NCBI RefSeq assembly: GCF_900114415.1
Contig: NZ_FOSZ01000002.1
Location: forward strand, 248,001-312,000
Origin: Shimia haliotis
GTDB taxonomy: Bacteria > Pseudomonadota > Alphaproteobacteria > Rhodobacterales > Rhodobacteraceae
Direction: 5' to 3'
Length of the DNA: 64,000 nucleotides
Below the pieces are notes generated by a model that worked only from the letters and a program-made list of their open reading frames with translations, did no database searches and was not told where the DNA came from. The position numbers were made by a program, and so were the translations under genes. Numbering within the stretch: position 1 is the first letter of the stretch; each line of letters starts with the position of its first letter. This document shows positions 57,012-64,000 of this stretch, in pieces.

Positions 57012-57467
57012 ATGCTTTCCTCTGTTCACAAGTCTGCCGCAGCCATTGCCACCCTGATGATCGCGACCTTCTGGGTCTCCACCGTCGTTTCCGAATTGTT
57101 TCTCGGGCATGCTGCAATTACCGCCATCAAAACCGCCATTCCCTACGGCTTTCTGATCCTGATTCCGGCAATGGCGGCGACCGGCATCACCGGCGCGCGC
57201 CTTGCCAAAGGCCGCAAGGGCGGCGTTCTCGGAAAGAAAAGCAAACGCATGCCGATCGTGGCGGCAAACGGCGTCTTGGTCCTTATCCCCGCCGCTCTTT
57301 TTCTCGCATCCAAAGCGCAGGCCGGCGCCTTTGACACCACGTTCTACGTTGTGCAGGTTGTCGAACTGATCGCCGGCGCCACCAACCTGACCCTTATGGG
57401 GCTCAACATCCGTGACGGCCGCAAATTGACCGCGGGCAAACGCCGCCGCGCCGCGCAACACACTTGA
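57012..57467 (+). CDS. four-helix membrane protein of unknown function
   Basis: 151 residues; hydrophobic segments near 10-27 (AAIATLMIATFWVSTVVS), 42-62 (IPYGFLILIPAMAATG), 84-102 (AANGVLVLIPAALFLASKA) and 110-132. A basic loop (GRKGGVLGKKSKR) lies between helices 2 and 3. GGAG eight bases before the ATG supports this start. Divergent from a MarR regulator, so expression is probably induced by its ligand. No recognisable family motif; a role in stress or respiration is only a guess. Confidence 0.75.
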   Translation: MLSSVHKSAAAIATLMIATFWVSTVVSELFLGHAAITAIKTAIPYGFLILIPAMAATGITGARLAKGRKGGVLGKKSKRMPIVAANGVLVLIPAALFLASKAQAGAFDTTFYVVQVVELIAGATNLTLMGLNIRDGRKLTAGKRRRAAQHT

Positions 57468-57481
57468 TCCAAAACGCAAAA

Positions 57482-57507
57482 GGCGCGGTCGATTGCCCGA
57501 CCGCGCC
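57482..57507. terminator. Bidirectional terminator
   Basis: GGCGCGGTCG at 57482-57491 and CGACCGCGCC at 57498-57507 form a perfect 10-bp stem with a 6-nt loop, with AAAA before and TTTT shortly after. It separates two convergent genes and can end both. Confidence 0.9.
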
Positions 57508-57530
57508 AGTTTTCAGCTTTGGGGCCTGAT

Positions 57531-58601
57531 TTAGGCCGTATAGCTCTTTATCACCTGCGTCAGGTGATAATCCGTATCGCCCAACTGTGCGTCCAACATG
57601 ATTAGGCGCTTGGCATAGTGGCTGACTGCGTATTCCCAAGTCATCGCGATGCCGCCATGCATCTGGATGCTTTCCTCAGCAACCAAACGCGCGGCCCGCC
57701 CGATCAGGTTCTTGGCCATTGACGCGTATTTGGAGGCCTCGTCGCCCCCCAATTCCGCCGCCGCCTTGATCACAATCGAACGTGCCTGTTCAATCTCCGT
57801 CAGCATGTCCACCGCACGGTGCTGCAACACCTGAAACTTGCCAATCGGCACACCAAACTGCTTGCGCTGTTTGAAATACTCCACGGTCGTCGCATGGGTG
57901 ACTTCCATCGCGCCCACGGCCTCAGCGCAGATCGCCACGATGCCCGCGTTGATCGCATCTTCCAGCGCCGCTCCGGCATCTGCCAACAGCAAGGTCGCCG
58001 GTGCATCATCAAGCAACACCTCCGCCGCGCCGCCGCCATCCATCATGCCATAGCTGGTGATATTGGCGTCACTTGCGCTCACCGCAAAGACTCCCAGACC
58101 ACCGCCATGCTTGGCCGCAACCAGCACAACATCAGCCGCTTGCCCGCCATAAACGGTCGACTTGCGGCCAGACAAAGCAAACCCGTCGCCCTTGGCCGTC
58201 GCCACAGTGGCAATCTGGCCCAACTCATATGGCGCATCGATTTCGGTGATCCCCACGGCATACTTTGTGGCACCCGTCAGCAACGCTTCCTGATCCGCTC
58301 CTGCGGCGGTCAACAGCCGCAAGGCCATCAACGCGCCAAGCACAGGCTCCGGCGTCAAGGTCTTGCCAAGCGCCTCAAACAAAACGGAAATATCAAATCC
58401 GGTGCCGCCCATTCCTCCAGCGTCTTCCGGTGCCAGCGCATATAGCGCCCCCAGTTCGACAAGCTGGTCCCAAAGTGTAGGATCATGATACGGCGCGTCA
58501 TAGGCCACCTTGATACGGTGCTCGACTGGGTACTGTTCCCCAAGGAACCGGTTCAGGGTGTCCGCCAGCATCTGGCGGTCTTCAGTCAGATTAAAGTCCA
58601 T
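57531..58601 (-). CDS. acyl-CoA dehydrogenase, small subunit (PimD-like)
   Basis: 356 residues of the acyl-CoA dehydrogenase fold: MDFNLTEDRQMLADTLNRFLGEQ, FAD region LSGRKSTVYGGQAAD and C-terminal domain with FKQRKQFGVPIGKFQVLQHRAVDML and QMHGGIAMTWEYAVSHYAKR. It lacks the EGTSQIQ-like loop that in medium-chain enzymes bears the catalytic Glu. It is next to a longer homologue with a 2-bp gap, the arrangement of PimC/PimD-like heteromeric dehydrogenases in which the two chains share one active site. Confidence 0.85.
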   Translation of the reverse strand: MDFNLTEDRQMLADTLNRFLGEQYPVEHRIKVAYDAPYHDPTLWDQLVELGALYALAPEDAGGMGGTGFDISVLFEALGKTLTPEPVLGALMALRLLTAAGADQEALLTGATKYAVGITEIDAPYELGQIATVATAKGDGFALSGRKSTVYGGQAADVVLVAAKHGGGLGVFAVSASDANITSYGMMDGGGAAEVLLDDAPATLLLADAGAALEDAINAGIVAICAEAVGAMEVTHATTVEYFKQRKQFGVPIGKFQVLQHRAVDMLTEIEQARSIVIKAAAELGGDEASKYASMAKNLIGRAARLVAEESIQMHGGIAMTWEYAVSHYAKRLIMLDAQLGDTDYHLTQVIKSYTA

Positions 58602-58603
58602 CT

Positions 58604-59791
58604 TCAGAGCTCCAGCATAGTTTTGGTCACGATATTGCGCTGGATCTCGTTAGATCCACCGAAAATCGAGGTTTTGCGGTTGTTGAAATACCGCGCCGCG
58701 TTGTGCTCGGTATCGGCAGGGCCAAACATCAGGTTGCCCTCGGTGACATGGCCGGGGAACGGCGCTGCGGCCGGACCCAACGCACGCCGCGCAAGGTCTT
58801 TGAGTTCCTGATTGATCACCGTGCCTTTGATTTTTAGCAATGATGTCTCCGGCCCCGGCGCACCCTGTTCCTGTGCTTTGAACAGCATCCGCAGGTTGGT
58901 GATTTTCATCGCCTCAAGGTCGATCTCCGCCTGCGCGATCCGCGCCGCAAAGAGCGGGTCCTCAATGAGTGGCTTGCCACCACGCATCGTCTTGCGCGCA
59001 ATCGCCTTCACTTCCTCAAGCGCCTGCATCGAGAAGCCGACACCGGCAATGCCCGTACGCTCATGGGTCAGCAGAAACTTGGCAATGGTCCAGCCTTTGT
59101 TTTCCTTGCCCACAAGGTTGCCGATCGGCACCCGCACGTCGGTGAAGAAAATCTCGTTCACCTCATAGCCGCCTTCGATCAGTTTGATAGGACGCACTTC
59201 GATGCCTGGTGTCGCCATATCCACAAGGATAAAGCTGATGCCTTCCTGCTGTTTCGCATCCGGATCCGTGCGGCACAGGCAGAAAATCCAGTCCGCGTGC
59301 TGACCCAGCGTGGTCCAGGTCTTCTGACCGTTGATCACCCACTCATCACCATCGCGCTCGGCTTTGGTCTTGAGCGAGGCCAAATCCGATCCGGCACCCG
59401 GCTCGGAATAGCCCTGACACCACCAATCGGTGCCGTCCAGAATACGCGGCAGATAGTGGTCCTGCTGCTCTTTGGAGCCAAACACCTGAAGCACTGGCCC
59501 AAGCATTGACAGGCCAAACGGCACAATGCGCGGCGCATAGGCGCGACAGCATTCCTCCTCAAAGATGTGTTTCTGAACTGGGCTCCATCCCGGCCCGCCG
59601 AACTCCTTGGGCCAGATCGTCGCGAGCCAGCCGCGCTTGTTGAGAATGGCGTGCCATTCCTCGATCACCTCTTTGGTCAACTCACCTCCGGCGCGGACCA
59701 GATCACTGATACGCTCGGGCAGGTTTTCCGCCAGATATGCGCGGACTTCATCGCGAAATGCGAGGTCTTCTGCTGAATAACTCAGGTCCAT
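58604..59791 (-). CDS. acyl-CoA dehydrogenase, large subunit (PimC-like)
   Basis: 395 residues. DWWCQGYSEPGAGSDLASLKTKAERDG, GQKTWTTLGQHADWIFCLCRTD and KFLLTHERTGIAGVG resemble PimC of pimeloyl-CoA oxidation. At the medium-chain catalytic Glu position, the loop reads IFGGSNEIQRN, with Gly instead of Glu. FAD-dependent alpha,beta-dehydrogenation of a bulky, dicarboxylic or branched acyl-CoA is likely; the exact chain type is not shown. Four bases separate it from the FadB-like gene upstream. Confidence 0.87.
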   Translation of the reverse strand: MDLSYSAEDLAFRDEVRAYLAENLPERISDLVRAGGELTKEVIEEWHAILNKRGWLATIWPKEFGGPGWSPVQKHIFEEECCRAYAPRIVPFGLSMLGPVLQVFGSKEQQDHYLPRILDGTDWWCQGYSEPGAGSDLASLKTKAERDGDEWVINGQKTWTTLGQHADWIFCLCRTDPDAKQQEGISFILVDMATPGIEVRPIKLIEGGYEVNEIFFTDVRVPIGNLVGKENKGWTIAKFLLTHERTGIAGVGFSMQALEEVKAIARKTMRGGKPLIEDPLFAARIAQAEIDLEAMKITNLRMLFKAQEQGAPGPETSLLKIKGTVINQELKDLARRALGPAAAPFPGHVTEGNLMFGPADTEHNAARYFNNRKTSIFGGSNEIQRNIVTKTMLEL

Positions 59792-59795
59792 TGGA

Positions 59796-61883
59796 TCATT
59801 TCCCCTTGTTCAATTTGTCAAAGTTGCCGCCTTCGTCTGCCATCTTGCGCAAGAGAGCCGGCACCTGCCAGTAGTGTGCATCTTCCTTGGCATAGGTCTC
59901 GATCCGCTCCACCAGCGCCTTTGCACCGATGGTGTCAGCGTAATGCAGCGGCCCGCCACGATGACGCGGGAAGCCATAGCCCATCAGGAACACCACATCG
60001 ACATCCACAGGACGCAGCGCGATGCCATCCTCAACCACGCGCGCGCCTTCGGAAATCATCGCGGTCATATAGCGATCCACGATTTCTTCGTCGGTAAAGG
60101 TTTTGGGCGTGATGCCCGCCTCCGCCCGCACGGCATCGATGATGCCGTTCAGATCCGGATTTTCCAAAGTCTCCCGGCCCTCATAGACATAATAGCCCTT
60201 GCCGGTCTTGCGTCCGTTCCAACCGTTCTCGCTCAGCTTGTCGGCAATCGCACCGCCATAGCGCTCTTCGGCAGGACGGGTCGACTCAAGCCGCTTGCGG
60301 GTCATGTAGCCGATATCGAGACCCGCCAGATCACCCACGCGGTGCGGTCCCATGGCAAACCCGAAATCCTCCAGCGCCTTGTCCACCTGATCGGGATGTG
60401 CGCCGTCCAGAACAAGATAGCTTGCGGTTTTCAGGTAGTGGCCGAGAATGCGGTTGCCGATGAACCCGTCACAAACGCCAGCCCGCACGCCAACTTTTCG
60501 CATGCGTTTCGCCAGCGCAAAGCCGGTCGCCACAACGGCCGGTTCGGTCTTCTCGCCAACCACAACTTCCAGCAGGCGCATGATGTGCGCGGGCGAGAAG
60601 AAGTGCAGACCCAGCACATCCTGCGGGCGGTTGGTCATCGCCGCAATCTCGTTGATGTCCAGATAACTGGTGTTGGATGCCAGAATGGCGCCCTCTTTGC
60701 AGATGGTGTCGAGCTTGCCAAATATCTCTTTCTTGATCTCCATTTTCTCAAACACCGCCTCGATCACCAGATCGACCTCGGCCAGTGCTTCCATCTCGGT
60801 CGACGGCGTCAACATCGCCAAAGCTGCATCGCGCTTGGCTTCCGACATTTTGCCGCGCTTCACCGCGCCATCAAGGTTGGCGGTGATCGTTGCAACACCA
60901 CGGTCCAGCCCTTCTAGGCTTACCTCAATCAGCGTCACTGGCAGTCCCGCCATCAGCGCCGAAGTCGAAATCCCGGACCCCATAGTGCCGCCACCGATCA
61001 CGCCCAGCGATTGCACATCGCGTGGGGTTTCTTTCTTCTCCGGAATGTTCGCCACTGCGCGCTCGCCAAAGAACGCGTGGATCATGCCGCGAGATTCATC
61101 TGTGCCCATGCAAGCCATGAATGCCGCACGTTCTGCTGCCAGACCTTCGTCAAACGGCAGCGTCGATGCCGCAACGGCCTTGATCGCCTGCACCGGCGCA
61201 TTCAGGCCGCGAGCTTTCTTGGCGACCATCGCTTTGGCCGCTTCAATCGCCGCATCATCTGCCGTGGTCTCGATATCGCGGGTCACGCGGGTGGCTAGCG
61301 TTCCGGCGACAACCTCTTGCGCTGCCGCCAGAGCAATCTCACGCGGTTCGCCGTCTTCAATGCGGTCAACAATACCGGCTGCAAGCGCTTCCTTGGCGGG
61401 CATCTGACGGCCCGACAGAGACAGGTCAAGCGCCACCGGAATGCCTGCAAGACGCGACACACGCTGCGTACCACCGGCACCGGGCAGCAAACCAAGGTGG
61501 ATTTCCGGCAGACCGACACGGGCACTCGGCAACGCAACACGGGCATGACAGGACACGGCCAGTTCCAGACCACCGCCCAGCGCGGTGCCGTGGATAGCCG
61601 CCACCAGAGGAACGCCAGAGGCTTCGACTTCATTGTAAAGGTCGGGCATGAAAGGCGGCTGCGGAGGTTTGCCAAATTCGGAAATATCCGCACCGGCAAC
61701 AAATGTACGACCCGCGCAATACAGACCGATCGCCTTGGCCTTTCCCGCCGCATTCACTTCCTGAACAGCCTTTTGCAGGCCTTGGCGCATCGCAGCGCTA
61801 CCGGCATTTACCGGCGGGTTATCGATGCAGATCAGGGCAACTTCGCCCACATACTCAACGCTGACGACTTGTTTATCGCTCAT
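59796..61883 (-). CDS. enoyl-CoA hydratase / 3-hydroxyacyl-CoA dehydrogenase fusion (FadB/PimF-like)
   Basis: 695 residues. The N-terminal crotonase domain (about 1-190) keeps both glutamates (GGGLELAVSCHARV and GLPEIHLGLLPGAGGTQRV); the NAD-binding domain starts near 290 with SLGVIGGGTMGSGIST; the C-terminal dehydrogenase part holds the His in LHFFSPAHIMRLLEV and GFIGNRI. It performs hydration and NAD-dependent oxidation to 3-oxoacyl-CoA. It is shorter than the 715-residue E. coli FadB and resembles PimF. Within a co-oriented run with both dehydrogenase subunits and an SDR. Confidence 0.92.
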   Translation of the reverse strand: MSDKQVVSVEYVGEVALICIDNPPVNAGSAAMRQGLQKAVQEVNAAGKAKAIGLYCAGRTFVAGADISEFGKPPQPPFMPDLYNEVEASGVPLVAAIHGTALGGGLELAVSCHARVALPSARVGLPEIHLGLLPGAGGTQRVSRLAGIPVALDLSLSGRQMPAKEALAAGIVDRIEDGEPREIALAAAQEVVAGTLATRVTRDIETTADDAAIEAAKAMVAKKARGLNAPVQAIKAVAASTLPFDEGLAAERAAFMACMGTDESRGMIHAFFGERAVANIPEKKETPRDVQSLGVIGGGTMGSGISTSALMAGLPVTLIEVSLEGLDRGVATITANLDGAVKRGKMSEAKRDAALAMLTPSTEMEALAEVDLVIEAVFEKMEIKKEIFGKLDTICKEGAILASNTSYLDINEIAAMTNRPQDVLGLHFFSPAHIMRLLEVVVGEKTEPAVVATGFALAKRMRKVGVRAGVCDGFIGNRILGHYLKTASYLVLDGAHPDQVDKALEDFGFAMGPHRVGDLAGLDIGYMTRKRLESTRPAEERYGGAIADKLSENGWNGRKTGKGYYVYEGRETLENPDLNGIIDAVRAEAGITPKTFTDEEIVDRYMTAMISEGARVVEDGIALRPVDVDVVFLMGYGFPRHRGGPLHYADTIGAKALVERIETYAKEDAHYWQVPALLRKMADEGGNFDKLNKGK

Positions 61884-61904
61884 CTTTTAACTCCCTCAAA
61901 TCTC

Positions 61905-62660
61905 TTAGCAAATGGTCTCGCCACCATCAGCCACGATGGTCTGGCCGGTGATATAGGCGCTGGCGTCAGTGGCAAGGAACAAAGCCGCGCCCGCGATGTC
62001 CTCAGGTTGGCCAATGCGGCGCAACGGGTTCTGGCCTTCGACTTTCGCCAAATAGTCTGGGTTCTCCCACAGGGCGCGGGCAAAGTCGGTTTTCACCAGA
62101 CCGGGCGCGATCGCATTCACACGGATGCCCTTAGGCCCCCACTCAACAGCCAGATTGCGCGCGAGCGACGCGTCCGCGGCTTTGGAAATGCCGTAGGCGC
62201 CAATCACGGGATTGCCGGTCAGGCCAGCGATCGATGACAGGATCACAACATTGCCACCCCCGCGTTTCGCCATGCCCGGCAGCACCAGATTGCAAAGTTG
62301 CAACGGCGACAGCACGTTGGCCGTCATAATCTTGGCGAAGGCCTCATCATCCAGCTGGCTCATTGGGCCATAAACCGGATTGATCGCCGCGTTGCAGACC
62401 AGAACATCAATCTGTCCCCATTCCGCCAGTGTCTTTTCAACCAGACCTTCGACCTCATCGCGATTGCTCACGTTGCACGGCACCACCAGCGCTTCGCCGC
62501 CATCTGCGCGGATGGCTTCAGCCACCGGCTCACAGGCCTCCGCGGTACGGCTCGACACCACAACCTTGGCACCAGCTTTGGCATACATCTCGGCGATCGC
62601 ACGGCCAATGCCACGGCTCGAGCCCGTGATAACGGCAACCTTACCCTTAAGATCAAACAT
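61905..62660 (-). CDS. SDR-family oxidoreductase
   Basis: 251 residues. The cofactor motif is TGSSRGIGRA, with NAAINPVYGP, the catalytic serine in ILSSIAGL and Tyr/Lys in YGISKAADAS; GQTIVADGGETIC closes the C terminus. GGGAGGA precedes the ATG at 62660. Its place as first gene of the beta-oxidation run suggests it reduces or oxidises a hydroxyacyl-CoA or related intermediate. The upstream gap, shared with the acyl-CoA ligase, carries the TTCCGC palindrome. Confidence 0.86.
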   Translation of the reverse strand: MFDLKGKVAVITGSSRGIGRAIAEMYAKAGAKVVVSSRTAEACEPVAEAIRADGGEALVVPCNVSNRDEVEGLVEKTLAEWGQIDVLVCNAAINPVYGPMSQLDDEAFAKIMTANVLSPLQLCNLVLPGMAKRGGGNVVILSSIAGLTGNPVIGAYGISKAADASLARNLAVEWGPKGIRVNAIAPGLVKTDFARALWENPDYLAKVEGQNPLRRIGQPEDIAGAALFLATDASAYITGQTIVADGGETIC

Positions 62661-62733
62661 CTGATTTCCTCCCGTATGTGTGCTTTGATTCACAAAACGC
62701 ACCAAGTCCATTTGGCGACCATCCTAGGCCCCC

Positions 62734-62815
62734 TTCCGCATCGCGGAAACGCGTTTCGCTGCAATGCGGCCAAAAACGACGCGACGACACTTGTCGCAAA
62801 TTCCGCATGACGAAA
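62734..62815. promoter_or_regulatory. Perfect TTCCGC-N3-GCGGAA palindrome and a degenerate second site
   Basis: TTCCGCATCGCGGAA at 62734-62748 is a perfect 6-3-6 dyad. TTCCGCATGACGAAA at 62801-62815 matches 4 of 6 on its right arm. They lie between the divergent SDR and acyl-CoA ligase starts and match the sites at 53984 and 54065. Confidence 0.6.
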
Positions 62816-62868
62816 CGCAAGTTGACGCTAGGCTAGCTCAACTTGACCACCCAAAACCGGAGCGCCCG

Positions 62869-64000
62869 ATGCCTCACCCAAATGCCCGCATCCCTGACTT
62901 TTGGCCTGCCGGAAAACCGTGGACTTTCGAGCGCCCCGACACGCCGCTAGACGTCAATCTGGACACCACCGTTGCCAAATGGGGGGACCGCATCGGCGTC
63001 ACCTATAATGGCGCAGATTACACCTACAGTCAGATAGCAGACCGGGTTTCTGCGCTGGCGGGTTACTTGCAACACATCGGCCTGAGCAAAGGCGACCGCG
63101 TGTTGCTCTACACCCAGAACTGTCCGCAATACATCATCGCCTTTTACGCCATCCTGCGCGCGGGCGGCGCCGTGGTGCCTGTGAACCCGATGAACAAAAA
63201 GGCCGAGATCGACTATTTGGTGGAGGACACGGGCGCCAAAATTGCGGTCTGCGCTTTGGAGTTGGCCGACAACATCCTGCCCGCCCTTGAACGCGGTGAG
63301 CTGAAAACCCTGATCGGCACCCGCATGACCGACATGGGCCTGCCAGATTTTGACCTCGTGCCGGAAAAACAGGTGCCGGCCATGAGCGAGGCCGAGGCCG
63401 AAGCCCTTGGCATGACCGGCTTTCAGTCCGCCATTGACCAAGGCCACAGCCCCGCCCCGCGCAACACGACCGCTGACGACCTCGCCGTCATCCCCTACAG
63501 CTCTGGCACCACTGGCAACCCCAAAGGCTGTGTCCATACCCACCGTACGGTCATGGCTTCGCTTGTGGCGGGAGTGATTTGGAACCCGACGACCGAAACC
63601 ACCGTGCACCTCGGCGCGCTGCCGTTTTTCCACGTCACCGGCATGATGAACGGCATGCACGCGCCGATCCTGACCGGTGGTCGCAACGTGATCCTTCCAC
63701 GCTGGTCCTCAAAACTGGCGGCGGGTCTGATCGAACGCTTCAAAATTGCCCGCTGGCGCTCGATCGCCACCATGGCGATTGATCTGGTAAACGACCCGAA
63801 ATTCGACAGCTATGACCTGTCCTCTCTGGAAATGATCGGCGGCGGCGGCGCGGCCATGCCCGAGGCCATCGCCAAGAAACTCAAGAACATGACCGGCCTT
63901 GATTACGTCGAAGGCTACGGCCTTTCCGAGACCATGGCCGCCACCCATGTGAACCCCATCGACGCCCCCAAACGCCAATGCCTTGGGCAACCGATCTATG
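62869..64000 (+). CDS. long-chain/aryl acyl-CoA ligase (AMP-forming), 3'-truncated
   Basis: The first 377 residues are present and the frame is open to the window end. The ATP-binding P-loop reads PYSSGTTGNPKGCVHTHR, and the ligase N-terminal region (VTYNGADYTYSQIADRVSALA, NCPQYIIAFYAILRAGGAVVPVNPMN) is typical of AMP-forming acid-CoA ligases. It activates a carboxylic acid to the acyl-CoA that the adjacent run would oxidise; PimA is the analogue in the pim operon. Divergent from the SDR over a 208-bp gap. Confidence 0.9.
   Translation, partial: MPHPNARIPDFWPAGKPWTFERPDTPLDVNLDTTVAKWGDRIGVTYNGADYTYSQIADRVSALAGYLQHIGLSKGDRVLLYTQNCPQYIIAFYAILRAGGAVVPVNPMNKKAEIDYLVEDTGAKIAVCALELADNILPALERGELKTLIGTRMTDMGLPDFDLVPEKQVPAMSEAEAEALGMTGFQSAIDQGHSPAPRNTTADDLAVIPYSSGTTGNPKGCVHTHRTVMASLVAGVIWNPTTETTVHLGALPFFHVTGMMNGMHAPILTGGRNVILPRWSSKLAAGLIERFKIARWRSIATMAIDLVNDPKFDSYDLSSLEMIGGGGAAMPEAIAKKLKNMTGLDYVEGYGLSETMAATHVNPIDAPKRQCLGQPIY

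Overview
The window is about 60% G+C, densely coded chromosome from an alphaproteobacterium, most likely the Roseobacter group of Rhodobacteraceae. The support is the block tolQ-tolR-tolA-tolB-pal-cpoB-tilS-ftsH beside ruvC-ruvA-ruvB and ybgC, the fhs plus tandem folD operon, the trimethylaminoethylphosphonate genes, and an arginine-rich DUF1127 mini-protein. No rRNA, tRNA, prophage, insertion sequence or CRISPR array was seen. Most genes are core or conserved in the group. The interest lies in small regulatory DNA elements, a few enzymes with altered catalytic residues, and very small genes.

Left part (1-15.9 kb, mostly + strand): a tightly overlapping run of small-molecule catabolic genes (haloacid dehalogenase end, three alpha/beta hydrolases including a PcaD-type lactonase, Thr/Ser dehydratase, EEP-family hydrolase). 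A TetA-like MFS pump and a zinc alcohol dehydrogenase follow. A LysR regulator is divergent from tmpA-tmpB, a two-oxygenase phosphonate pathway. After an enolase-superfamily enzyme come an ArsR-family repressor with a persulfide-sensor-like cysteine pair, the ligase-associated helicase and PdeM phosphoesterase, and a hotdog thioesterase.

Middle (15.9-43.5 kb, nearly all - strand): a one-carbon operon (fhs, chorismate-mutase-like gene, divergent folD paralogue, canonical folD); a MOSC protein; a PLP decarboxylase of lower G+C; ftsH and tilS; the Tol-Pal envelope machine; ybgC; an MscS channel; a CDGSH-glutamate synthase fusion; the ruv resolvasome operon with two small coupled genes; prmA; an MFS transporter; priA.

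Right part (43.5-64 kb): DUF484-xerC, uvrC, an operon of SDR, Ca/Na exchanger, a 52-residue zinc-ribbon protein and an S49 peptidase, a yadGH-like ABC exporter and a CoxG-like protein. The last 11 kb is dominated by acyl-CoA metabolism: crotonase, MaoC hydratase, thiolase, a PimC/PimD-like acyl-CoA dehydrogenase pair, a FadB-like fusion, an SDR and an acyl-CoA ligase. Two divergent promoters in this part share a TTCYGC-N3-GCRGAA palindrome, which suggests one regulator controls them. A MarR regulator and its divergent membrane-protein neighbour share a duplicated operator. An 11-bp iterated motif (ACCGACG every 11 bp) occurs in two intergenic regions 44 kb apart and is the most unexplained signal found.
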